From: Flectobacillus rivi
Lineage (GTDB): Bacteria > Bacteroidota > Bacteroidia > Cytophagales > Spirosomataceae
Direction of reading: 5' to 3'
Length of the DNA: 64,000 nt
Assembly: GCF_030056655.1 (NCBI RefSeq)
Contig: NZ_JASHIE010000018.1
Coordinates: 62,001-126,000, forward strand
Shown one piece after another: positions 55,152 through 62,891 of this stretch (the first letter of the stretch is position 1; every line of letters starts with the position of its first letter). A program made the translations under genes and the position numbers. Below the pieces are notes generated by a model. It had not been told where the DNA came from. It did not search any database and saw only the letters and a program-made list of their open reading frames with translations.

Positions 55152-55583
55152 ATGAATCAACTCAAGTTAGAAAACCAGCTTTGCTTTCCGTTTTACGCTA
55201 TTTCAAGGCAAATAACTGCCCTGTATAGACCATTGCTCGAACCACTCGACTTGACCTACCCACAATATCTCGTCTTGTTGGTTTTATGGGAATCCAAAAG
55301 TTTATCTGTGAAGGATTTAGGGAAAAAGCTATTACTCGATAGTGGGACATTAACTCCGCTGTTAAAGCGTATGGAACAAGATGGATTAGTAATCCGTCAA
55401 CGTGACAAAGCAGATGAAAGAGTCGTATTCGTAAGCTTGACTGAGAAAGGAATTACACTAGAAAATGAGGCGAAAGATATCCCCTTCAAGTTAGCCTCAT
55501 GCTTGGCACTTTCGATGGAAGAGTTTATCAATTTGAAAGCCCAATTAGATAAACTAATGGAGACAACCTCAGCTTTAAAATAA
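55152..55583 (+). CDS. ohrR: Organic hydroperoxide-sensing MarR regulator OhrR
   Basis: This is a MarR-family repressor of 143 residues that releases DNA when its reactive Cys is oxidised by organic peroxides. The sensing residue is C11 in NQLCFPFYAISR. A second Cys, C117 in LASCLALS, is spaced like the resolving Cys of the 2-Cys OhrR of Xanthomonas, so a disulphide mechanism is likely. The winged helix is at about 30-100 (LGKKLLLDSGTLTPLLKRMEQDGLV, then the wing RDKADERVVFVSLT). It is upstream of ohr by 93 bases on the same strand, with a matching operator at 55105-55135. Confidence 0.95.
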   Translation: MNQLKLENQLCFPFYAISRQITALYRPLLEPLDLTYPQYLVLLVLWESKSLSVKDLGKKLLLDSGTLTPLLKRMEQDGLVIRQRDKADERVVFVSLTEKGITLENEAKDIPFKLASCLALSMEEFINLKAQLDKLMETTSALK

Positions 55584-55676
55584 CAGAAAAATACAATTTT
55601 AATCATAATTCAATAAACTAACATTTGCTCTTATTAGTGGTACAATTTTCTAATAAAGCAATAACATTATACAATC

Positions 55677-56093
55677 ATGCAAGCATTATATCAGGCATCG
55701 GCAACAGCGACAGGTGGTCGCAATGGACAAGTAAAATCTTCAGACGGAGTATTGGATTTAGAAGTAAGAATGCCCAAGGAATTAGGAGGAACAGGAGGTG
55801 CATTTACCAACCCTGAACAACTTTTTGCTGCTGGCTATTCAGCGTGTTTTGATAGCGCTTTGAATCTTGTGATTCGTATGCAAAAAGTAACTACGGGTAC
55901 AACTTCCGTAACAGCAGAGGTTGCTATTGGTAAAAACGATGCAGGAGGTTTTGGTTTATCAACAACATTGAAAGTACATATTCCAGGTGTAGAAAAAGAT
56001 GTTGCACAAGCGTTGGTTGAAAAAGCCCATGAGGTATGTCCATACTCAAATGCAACGAGAGGTAATATGCCAGTTACACTAGAAATTGTGTAA
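55677..56093 (+). CDS. ohr: Organic hydroperoxide resistance protein Ohr
   Basis: This is a thiol peroxidase of the Ohr/OsmC family, 138 residues, that reduces organic hydroperoxides. The two active cysteines are C57 (GYSACFDSAL) and C121 (EVCPYSNATRGN), with the conserved Arg near R15 and Glu E47 (NPEQLF). The Ohr-type spacing of the cysteines separates it from OsmC. It is regulated by OhrR from the upstream operator and possibly by half-sites in the 93-base gap. A terminator follows at 56118. Confidence 0.97.
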   Translation: MQALYQASATATGGRNGQVKSSDGVLDLEVRMPKELGGTGGAFTNPEQLFAAGYSACFDSALNLVIRMQKVTTGTTSVTAEVAIGKNDAGGFGLSTTLKVHIPGVEKDVAQALVEKAHEVCPYSNATRGNMPVTLEIV

Positions 56094-56117
56094 AACTAGC
56101 AATAGCTTAAGTTTTGT

Positions 56118-56157
56118 CAAAAAGTCTGATCAGCACACGAGTTGGTCAGACTTTTTG
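56118..56157 (+). terminator. Intrinsic terminator of ohr
   Basis: Fifteen-base arms (56118-56132 and 56143-56157, one wobble) containing CAAAAAGTCTGA and its complement, with a 10-base loop, lie 24 bases past the ohr stop. Confidence 0.88.
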
Positions 56158-56256
56158 TCTTTAAGAGTGGATGTCATTTGGACTTATGTATTTTTCTATT
56201 ATTTTTACAAGACAATAACGAGCATTGTAGCCTTGTAAAATTTTCTAAACTGTTAT

Positions 56257-56970
56257 ATGAAGAAGTATATAGCCTACCTGAGAGTTTCGACTAAAGGACA
56301 AGAACGCTCAGGCTTAGGATTAGAAGCACAGCGAGCTATCATTTATCATTATGCAACTCTTGATAAAATTGAAGTAACGCAAGAGTATATCGAAGCGGAG
56401 TCGGGTAAAGATATAGACAACAGACCGATGCTTCAATCTGCGATTGCCGACTGCTTAAATGACAAAGAGGCGTTTTTGATAGTAGCCAAGTTAGATAGAC
56501 TCAGTCGTGACGTGAAAGATACTTTTGATATTTTAGAAAAAGTTCGAGGGAAATTTGTAAGTTGTGACATTCCTACTCAAAACGGGGTTTTGGATACCTT
56601 CACGTTAGCAGTTTTTGCAGGTTTGGCGCAACGTGAACGTGAACTGATTAGCATCCGAACTAAAGCTGCCTTGCAGGCAAAAAAGAATCGGGGCGTGAAA
56701 TTAGGTAAACCTGAAAATTTTACAAATGAATCAAGAGCCGTGGGAGCCGCATCGACAAAACAAAAAGCCTTAAAAAATTTAAACAATCGCTTGGCTTCGG
56801 CCTTAATTGAAAGATTCGACCGAGGATTGTACACCCTTCAACAAATTGCAGATGAGCTAAACTCTAAAGGATTTAGGACTTCGAAGGGAAAAATGTTTCA
56901 CCCAACTACCGTAAAAAGATTAATTGAGCGCCGAAAAGTACCTGTTTCAAGCATTTTGAAGGCGTCGTAG
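56257..56970 (+). CDS. Serine recombinase (resolvase/invertase family)
   Basis: This is a site-specific recombinase of 237 residues. The catalytic Ser is S11 in YLRVSTKGQ; the resolvase domain runs to about 145 with KLDRLSRDVKDTFDIL and an AQRERELIS E-helix region; the C-terminus (about 165-230) carries a helix-turn-helix (FDRGLYTLQQIADELNSKGFRT). It lacks the long zinc and recombinase domains of large serine integrases, so it is of the small resolvase type with an extended C-terminus. It is not bordered by other transposon or phage genes, and no att-like repeat pair is apparent. It may be a remnant of an element or a domesticated gene. Confidence 0.92.
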   Translation: MKKYIAYLRVSTKGQERSGLGLEAQRAIIYHYATLDKIEVTQEYIEAESGKDIDNRPMLQSAIADCLNDKEAFLIVAKLDRLSRDVKDTFDILEKVRGKFVSCDIPTQNGVLDTFTLAVFAGLAQRERELISIRTKAALQAKKNRGVKLGKPENFTNESRAVGAASTKQKALKNLNNRLASALIERFDRGLYTLQQIADELNSKGFRTSKGKMFHPTTVKRLIERRKVPVSSILKAS

Positions 56971-57041
56971 GTAGCTTATTGTAAGGCGTCGTAGGCTGTT
57001 ATCGAGAATATTCAATTCTCAGCGCCTTCGACGCTTTTATT
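56959..57041 (+). terminator. Direct repeat and terminator after the recombinase
   Basis: AAGGCGTCGTAGG occurs twice (56959-56971 and 56983-56995); the first copy covers the recombinase stop. The second copy pairs imperfectly with CAGCGCCTTCGACGC (57020-57034), and a T-rich run to 57041 follows, giving a plausible terminator. The direct repeat across the stop codon is odd and could be a site for the recombinase. Confidence 0.6.
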
Positions 57042-57056
57042 TTTTTAGCAAACTCC

Positions 57057-57386
57057 TTAAAAAAGAGTTAGTTGCGTGCCTATCAGATGCTCTATTTGCA
57101 CACGCTTATTTCTTTCAAAATATTCAAGTGCACGAGTCAATTCCTTTCTATTCCGACAAATTAAATACGGCTTCTTATTATGTGGACGTACCAGTCGAAC
57201 ATCCAATTTAAAAACCGTACCTACTCCATATTTCTGACGAAGTTTTCGACTGCACTCTATACGAAGTGTGCTATCAGCTGTTTGTCCATCCAGAGGGCGT
57301 AATCGTACACGACCTTTTTCTAGGATAGATTCAGCAAAAACATCCAAATACCAAATAGGTTGTTCGTTAAAAAGTGAATATCTCAT
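57057..57386 (-). CDS. Small basic protein ending in a clamp-binding-like QLTLF motif
   Basis: This is a 109-residue protein from the ATG at 57386 (MRYSLFNEQP); a TTG start three codons earlier is possible. I recognise no named family. The sequence is compact and basic, with a probable beta-rich core (VFKLDVRLVRP, KKPYLICRNRKELTRALEYFERNK). It ends IGTQLTLF. QLTLF fits the bacterial beta-sliding-clamp-binding pentapeptide QL(S/D)LF closely and is at the extreme C-terminus, where such motifs often lie in repair and replication proteins. It faces the serine recombinase gene convergently. A DNA-processing role is inferred from this motif only. Confidence 0.6.
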   Translation of the reverse strand: MRYSLFNEQPIWYLDVFAESILEKGRVRLRPLDGQTADSTLRIECSRKLRQKYGVGTVFKLDVRLVRPHNKKPYLICRNRKELTRALEYFERNKRVQIEHLIGTQLTLF

Positions 57387-57669
57387 CGGATTCAATCAAA
57401 ATTACCGAGTTGGCAAACTCAAACCAAACTGTTAGTAAGATACTAATTTTTTCAATATCTTGTATAACTCCAAAACTTAGGAAGAATCAAATTCCTTTTA
57501 TCTAATAGAAGCCTATTCAAAAATAATTTTGCCTAGGAATCTGTCCGCTTAATAAGTTTGGCTAAAAATTTGAGGATATTTTATAGTAAAGAATAGGCAA
57601 AGTGTGCTTTTAATAATGGAGTTTTGAAAAGAAATATTCAAATTATTACTATCATAATCCAAACGAAAA

Positions 57670-57683
57670 CGTTACCGATAACG
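57670..57683. promoter_or_regulatory. LacI-type operator-like palindrome
   Basis: CGTTACCGATAACG has 5-base exact arms around a 4-base CCGA centre, with A-rich flanks. This is the shape of LacI/GalR-family sites. No LacI-family gene is in the window, so the regulator would be encoded elsewhere. Confidence 0.4.
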
Positions 57684-57877
57684 ATTGCGTAAAAAAAAAT
57701 ATTCATCCTCGTTGAAATAATTTGAATACTATCCTAATTTAGTTGTCAAATTTGCGGTAATATATTACTTTTACAAAAAAATCTTATTTTCCTGTATCAC
57801 AGGTAATTCTCATGATTTTAGGCGCTCTCTGAGCTAAAACATATTATCATAGTTTTTATAGAAAATTGGGTGTAGTT

Positions 57878-57914
57878 ACTGGCACTATAATATTTATGGT
57901 GTCAGTTTTTTTGT
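57878..57914 (+). terminator. Orphan intrinsic terminator
   Basis: ACTGGCACTATA (57878-57889) pairs with TATGGTGTCAGT (57895-57906) through two G/U pairs, loop of 5, then seven or more T. It precedes the acyl-CoA dehydrogenase start by 90 bases and follows no recognised gene. Confidence 0.65.
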
Positions 57915-58004
57915 GCCTATACCAAAGTGATTATTCTCATTTCAAGAAAATATTAAACTTTTCTTTGTAAATTCCTATCATAATTCACTTTGAAAAAACA
58001 TTGT

Positions 58005-59216
58005 ATGAACTTCTCTCATTCTCCTAAAACACTTGACTTGATTCAAAGAGTTGAGCACTTCGTCCATAAATATATTTTACCCATTGAAGAAAAATTTCGA
58101 GAAGAACCCTTTATCTCGAATCCAAAATTTCAAGAATGGTCTCTCGATGAAGAGATAGAATCTTTAAAGAAACTAGCAAAATCTCAAGGATTGTGGAACC
58201 TCTTTCTTCCAGAAGTTAGTGGTTTGAGCAATGTTGAATACGCGCCTCTTGCCGAAGCAATGGGATATTCGTTATTGGCTCCAGAAGTTTTTAATTGTAA
58301 TGCTCCTGATACAGGCAATATGGAGGTACTCTGGAAATACGGAACTGCTGAACAAAAAGAAGTATGGCTTACTCCTCTCTTAGAAGGCTCAATCCGATCG
58401 GTTTTTTGTATGACCGAACCAGCAGTTGCCTCAAGTGATGCAACTAATATGAAGGCTACGATTGAAGACAAAGGTGACTATTTACTCATAAATGGTACCA
58501 AGTGGTGGAGTACTGGCATAGGGCATCCTAATTGTAAAATTGCGATATTTATGGGTTTATCAAATCCAGAAGCAGCCAAGCACGCCCAGCACTCAATGGT
58601 ACTAATTCCGCTAGATGCAGAGGGCGTAACCATCAAACGAATGTTACCTGTATTTGGTACTTATGACCCGCCGTATGGTCACGGGGAGGTGAGTTTTGAA
58701 AATGTCAAAGTCCCTAAATCAAATCTTATTGGTGGACTAGGGAAAGGCTTTGAAATAGCACAGGGTCGCTTAGGTCCTGGTCGAATTCATCATTGTATGC
58801 GAGTGCTTGGAGCAAGTGAACGAGCCTTACAACTAATGATAGAAAGAGGAAAATCAAGATCCGCTTTTGGAAAGTCGCTTATTGAACTTGGAGGAAATAC
58901 AGATATTATAGCCAATGCTCGAATGGAAATCGATATGGCAAGGTTGCTCGTTATGAAAACTGCCTTTTTACTAGATACTTATGGTATCAAAGGTGCCTTG
59001 AGTGAGGTCTCACAAATTAAAGTAGTTGCACCGACAGTTGCTTGTAAAATCATAGACCAAGCAATGCAACTATTTGGAGGTAAAGGACTTAGCAACGATA
59101 CGCCACTCGCTGGGTTATATGCCTACGCTCGAACCTTAAGACTAGCTGACGGCCCTGATGAAGTTCATAGAAATGTAGTGGCCAAACTAGAACTAAAGAA
59201 ATATCGAGAATCCTAA
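58005..59216 (+). CDS. Acyl-CoA dehydrogenase (ACAD10/11- or LvaC-like)
   Basis: This is a flavin acyl-CoA dehydrogenase-fold protein of 403 residues from the ATG at 58005; a TTG lies five codons upstream. FAD-contact motifs include CMTEPAVASSDATNM near 145 and KWWSTGIGHPNCKIAIFMG near 168-186; the C-terminal LFGGKGL and LRLADGPDEVHR are those of the ACAD10/11 branch. Members of this branch partner a kinase: the kinase phosphorylates a 4-hydroxyacyl-CoA and the dehydrogenase-fold protein removes phosphate to give the enoyl-CoA (LvaA/LvaC in Pseudomonas levulinate use; ACAD10/11 in animals). The kinase gene follows 11 bases downstream here, supporting the same chemistry. Straight fatty-acid dehydrogenation remains possible. 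Confidence 0.88.
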   Translation: MNFSHSPKTLDLIQRVEHFVHKYILPIEEKFREEPFISNPKFQEWSLDEEIESLKKLAKSQGLWNLFLPEVSGLSNVEYAPLAEAMGYSLLAPEVFNCNAPDTGNMEVLWKYGTAEQKEVWLTPLLEGSIRSVFCMTEPAVASSDATNMKATIEDKGDYLLINGTKWWSTGIGHPNCKIAIFMGLSNPEAAKHAQHSMVLIPLDAEGVTIKRMLPVFGTYDPPYGHGEVSFENVKVPKSNLIGGLGKGFEIAQGRLGPGRIHHCMRVLGASERALQLMIERGKSRSAFGKSLIELGGNTDIIANARMEIDMARLLVMKTAFLLDTYGIKGALSEVSQIKVVAPTVACKIIDQAMQLFGGKGLSNDTPLAGLYAYARTLRLADGPDEVHRNVVAKLELKKYRES

Positions 59217-59227
59217 AAGGGCTAGAA

Positions 59228-60292
59228 ATGGAAAACTTATTGATTGATAAACCCAAAGAGGTTCGTAACGAAGACCAACTAGATTTGGATACATTGAAAA
59301 GCTATTTAGCAAAAGAGTTCTCTATTACTATTGACTCCATTACCTTGAAGCAGTTTAGTGGTGGAGCCTCTAATTTAACGTATCAAATTACAATAAATGA
59401 AAAGGAATACATTCTGAGGTGTCCGCCTAAAGGTACCAAAGCCAAGGGGGCACATGATATGGCAAGAGAGTCTAGAATAATGTCGGTATTAGCACCTTAC
59501 TATTCATACGTACCCAAAATAGAGTTACACTGTAAGGATACTGCCATAATAGGTCGAGAGTTTTATATAATGGAAAAAATCTCAGGAATTATTCCTAGAG
59601 CAAATCTTCCTAAAGGTTTAGAATTAAGTCCTGAAAAGGTACGAAATCTATGTATTAGAGTAATAGACAAATTAGTTGATTTACATAAAATCAATATTGA
59701 AAATACTGATTTACAAGAATTTGGCAAAGGAAAAGGCTACGCAAATAGGCAAATCACGGGTTGGGTAGAACGGTACCGAAAAGCCAAAACATGGAATGTA
59801 CCTTCTTGCGAATATGTGATTCATTGGCTACAAAACAACATTCCGTCTGAAGAATATACCTGTTTTATTCACAATGATTTTCGTTTTGATAATATCGTTC
59901 TTTCAGCTGACGAGCATTTAGAGGTAATCGGTATTCTGGATTGGGAAATGGCAACGGTGGGCGATGGACTGATGGATTTGGGCAATAGTTTAGCCTATTG
60001 GATTCAAGCAAATGATGATTTTGTATTCAAGATGTTTAGAAGACAACCCACACATCTAAGAGGGATGCTAACTCGTAAGGAAGTCATTAGCTACTATTGT
60101 GAGCGAATGAGCCTAAAAAATGTAGATTTTACCTTCTATGAAGTATATGGGCTATTTAGATTATTGGTGATAATTCAGCAAATTTATTTTCGGTATCATC
60201 ATAAACAGACTAGTAATCCTGCGTTCAAAAACTTTTGGTTTATGGTCAATTATCTCAACTGGCGTTGCAAAAGAATTATTAAGAATAAGTAA
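59228..60292 (+). CDS. Phosphotransferase-family kinase (LvaA / ACAD10-11 kinase-like)
   Basis: This is an aminoglycoside-phosphotransferase-fold kinase of 354 residues, cytosolic. The catalytic loop is HNDFRFDN at 215-222 and the metal-binding motif DWE at 238-240 (GILDWEMATVGDGLMDLG). The N-lobe has FSGGASNLTYQI near 44 as the nucleotide loop. It resembles the kinases fused to, or encoded beside, acyl-CoA dehydrogenases and not antibiotic-resistance enzymes. It starts 11 bases after the dehydrogenase gene, so the two form an operon. Phosphorylation of a 4-hydroxyacyl-CoA is the proposed reaction from family knowledge. No LvaB-like small protein is seen. Confidence 0.88.
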   Translation: MENLLIDKPKEVRNEDQLDLDTLKSYLAKEFSITIDSITLKQFSGGASNLTYQITINEKEYILRCPPKGTKAKGAHDMARESRIMSVLAPYYSYVPKIELHCKDTAIIGREFYIMEKISGIIPRANLPKGLELSPEKVRNLCIRVIDKLVDLHKINIENTDLQEFGKGKGYANRQITGWVERYRKAKTWNVPSCEYVIHWLQNNIPSEEYTCFIHNDFRFDNIVLSADEHLEVIGILDWEMATVGDGLMDLGNSLAYWIQANDDFVFKMFRRQPTHLRGMLTRKEVISYYCERMSLKNVDFTFYEVYGLFRLLVIIQQIYFRYHHKQTSNPAFKNFWFMVNYLNWRCKRIIKNK

Positions 60293-60339
60293 TTAAAAAG
60301 ACAGGCGAGAAGGAACTATTTTCGCCTGTCTTTTTAATT
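60291..60339. terminator. Bidirectional terminator
   Basis: Perfect 18-base arms (60291-60308 and 60322-60339) with AT-rich ends and a 13-base loop begin at the kinase stop codon and lie 22 bases from the end of the convergent GH3 gene. It can serve both. Confidence 0.9.
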
Positions 60340-60361
60340 ACAAATAATGGATCATGTTATA

Positions 60362-62683
60362 TTATTTTTTATACAACTTAACACGACCGTCTTTGATAAC
60401 ACCTCTCCAATTTAAGCCAAAGCCAAAATCGTATACATTACCTTCTGAGTCCTTGTGACATTCCATATCATGTGGCACATCTTCTGCTTGTCTTTCAACA
60501 GTACTCATATTAGCAGGCATTTGAATGGGCAACAGAGCGGAAGGTTCTTTTTTTCCAGAAATAATATCAAAAATAGCTTGATCCTGTACTTTAAAGTTTA
60601 CCAAAATACCCTCTACCTCCTTCTCAAATTCATTGAATACCATCGGATTCTCCATCGATACTGAAACGATAACAGGTTTTCCTTTCATCTTAGCTTTTGT
60701 CTCTAAAATCATATCCAAGTCAGTCGAATTTGAAGCCTTTATGGTTTTACCCTTATAAGAGCGGTTCGTTGAAGCCTCCAATGGATCTCCACCAGCAATA
60801 CTCGTTTCACGAGCCTCAGTAGCAGTATATTCTTTATACTGTAGACTTATTGGCAAATAACCATTACCACCTTTTTCCAAATCTGCTTTATCATAGCCAA
60901 TGCCAGAGGCAGGGTTATTCACAAATACGATGGCACAATCAGCCTCATTTGGATTATCAGTAACTGTAAAGTACTTCTTAACAATATTTAAGTTGACAGG
61001 ATACTCCAACGATTCAGGTGTTTCCATTCCTAGGAAATTACGAGATTTGGGAACAAAACGTTTTGGAATATAGACAGTCTTACCTAAGCGAAGCGGTAGA
61101 ATATTTCCTTTGTTTTTAAGCATTACAATTGAGCTAGTCTGCGCTTCAAAGCCCTCACGCATAAATGTAGGATTACCCACTACTTTCACGGTTTCTTGAA
61201 CATCCAAATACGGGTTTTCAAACAAACCTACACGGAAAATATTACGTAACAAACGAACCGCTGATTTTTCCATACGAGCACGCATCCATGTTTCTCCACG
61301 CTCTTTTACACCCATAGCATAAGCATCGATAATAGGTTTAGAATCATTGTTACCTCCAAATTGATCCACTCCAGCTATCAAAGCTTTGTAATGCAACTCC
61401 GCTTCAGTGAGTTTTTCTAAGCCCCATGGCTTACCATCTACGAAGTTGTCCATTACTGTGTGAGCATGAGTTATACCCCAGTCAGTACACACAACACCAT
61501 CATAGTGATATTTATCTCTGAGCAAATCTGTGATGATATATTTATTGTAACTATTACCTACGTTTTCGTTATTTTTTGTATCAAAGCCCCACGAAATTGT
61601 ATAGTATGGCATCACAGCAGAAGCCATCTTAGTTTTACCTTTTAGTTTAAAAGCACCTTCAGTAAAAGGTATAAAATGTTGTGCATAGTTTTTGCCAGGG
61701 TAAACCGCATATTTCCCAATAGCATAATGAGCGTCACGACCAGCTTCGCCAGAACCACCACCAGGCCAGTGTTTCACCATCGCATTCACACTTCCAAAAC
61801 CCCAACCATCCTTAATTTCTCTATCACCATAAGAAGTTTGAAAGCCATCAGAATATGCTTGTGCCATCGCTGCACTCAAATAAGGGTTTTCGCCAAAAGT
61901 GCCACTCACACGACTCCAACGAGGTTCGGTAGCAATATCTACTTGCGGAGATAATGCTGTTGCAATACCCAAAGCACGGTATTCGGCAGAAGCTACTTCT
62001 CCAAAACGATGCATAATAGTTGGATTAAAGGTGGCTGCTAAGCCTAATGAACTTGGCCACATCGAAATCGTCCCGCCAGCTGCAGCATTATATTCGGCAC
62101 TCGCCAAAGTTCCATGTCGAGGATCAGAACTATTGTTAGCAGGAACACCTAATGGGGTACTTTCGACAAAAGCTTGCATTTTATTATTCCATTTAGCAGC
62201 TACCTCAGGACTTTTTACTGTAGTCAACAAAACATGTCTTAAGTTATCTTTATCCAAAAATGTTCTCTGCTGATCGGTCATGTCCGAAGGGTCAGTTTCA
62301 CCTTCCTTATAAGGCTTACCATTATAAGTTCCAGAAAAATATCCCACAGGTCGTGCAGGCAACGACTGGTGACCTGAATATAACATCAAGCCTGCAATTT
62401 GCTCAACTGACATCTTTGATGCTAAATCCTTAGCACGAACGTCGATAGGCAAACGCCAGTCTTCATATTTATCAAGCTTTCCGTTTTTGTTCAAATCTTT
62501 AAATGCCCAGCCATCTACTGTCAATATTTTCACACCAGAACTCGGAGCATAGCCTAATTTAACGCCACCTTTGTTTTGAATAAGAGTAAAATCGCTCTTC
62601 GATTGTGCTGTATATTTCTGAGCTTGGGCACTCAGTGATAGCGCCAAAGTAGCAACAAATAATGGTATATGTTTATATTTCAT
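60362..62683 (-). CDS. Exported glycoside hydrolase family 3
   Basis: This is a secreted GH3 enzyme of 773 residues with a signal peptide (about 1-21, cut after LSAQA). The N-terminal barrel has a conserved KHWPGGGSGEAGRDAH stretch (near 295-310) and the nucleophile D401 in VVCTDWG. The second alpha/beta domain (about 510-740) contains IVMLKNKGNILPL and the usual C-terminal FGFGLNW. A calcium-like DLNKNGKLDKYEDWR segment lies near residues 63-77. GH3 members include beta-glucosidases and beta-xylosidases; the subtype is not clear. It has 208 bases to the next upstream gene and is probably transcribed alone. Confidence 0.92.
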   Translation of the reverse strand: MKYKHIPLFVATLALSLSAQAQKYTAQSKSDFTLIQNKGGVKLGYAPSSGVKILTVDGWAFKDLNKNGKLDKYEDWRLPIDVRAKDLASKMSVEQIAGLMLYSGHQSLPARPVGYFSGTYNGKPYKEGETDPSDMTDQQRTFLDKDNLRHVLLTTVKSPEVAAKWNNKMQAFVESTPLGVPANNSSDPRHGTLASAEYNAAAGGTISMWPSSLGLAATFNPTIMHRFGEVASAEYRALGIATALSPQVDIATEPRWSRVSGTFGENPYLSAAMAQAYSDGFQTSYGDREIKDGWGFGSVNAMVKHWPGGGSGEAGRDAHYAIGKYAVYPGKNYAQHFIPFTEGAFKLKGKTKMASAVMPYYTISWGFDTKNNENVGNSYNKYIITDLLRDKYHYDGVVCTDWGITHAHTVMDNFVDGKPWGLEKLTEAELHYKALIAGVDQFGGNNDSKPIIDAYAMGVKERGETWMRARMEKSAVRLLRNIFRVGLFENPYLDVQETVKVVGNPTFMREGFEAQTSSIVMLKNKGNILPLRLGKTVYIPKRFVPKSRNFLGMETPESLEYPVNLNIVKKYFTVTDNPNEADCAIVFVNNPASGIGYDKADLEKGGNGYLPISLQYKEYTATEARETSIAGGDPLEASTNRSYKGKTIKASNSTDLDMILETKAKMKGKPVIVSVSMENPMVFNEFEKEVEGILVNFKVQDQAIFDIISGKKEPSALLPIQMPANMSTVERQAEDVPHDMECHKDSEGNVYDFGFGLNWRGVIKDGRVKLYKK

Positions 62684-62820
62684 ATCGTAAAAATTAATAA
62701 GGTTATTATTGAATTAACATGATACAAAGAAAGGGATTATTACCATTATTTGATTAAATTTTTATATAATTCACGTTAATTTTTAGTCAGATAAGGGAAA
62801 TAAATCGATAGATACAAAAA

Positions 62821-62848
62821 AAGGATAACCCTACTGAGTTATCCTTTC
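62821..62848 (-). terminator. Terminator of the transglutaminase operon
   Basis: Ten-base arms AAAGGATAAC (62821-62830) and GTTATCCTTT (62839-62848) with an 8-base loop are followed on the minus strand by a run of T, 43 bases past the transglutaminase stop. Confidence 0.85.
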
Positions 62849-62891
62849 TATCACTATTTTACTTGAATTATTATCTTTTGTTTATCATTTA

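Larger units (their letters stand above)
57387..58004. other. 618-base gene-free region upstream of the acyl-CoA dehydrogenase
   Basis: No gene is seen. A LacI-type palindrome CGTTACCGATAACG lies at 57670-57683. A 12-base hairpin (57878-57889 with 57895-57906, two wobbles) followed by a T-run to 57914 is a good plus-strand terminator 90 bases before the next ATG. No plus-strand gene ends upstream of it after 56970, so a small RNA or an attenuated leader is possible. Confidence 0.6.

Noticed and set aside
56257..56970. The recombinase as a phage or conjugative-element integrase
   Set aside because: There are no phage, conjugation or cargo genes around it, no tRNA target, and no att-like pair; the protein is too short for a large serine integrase.
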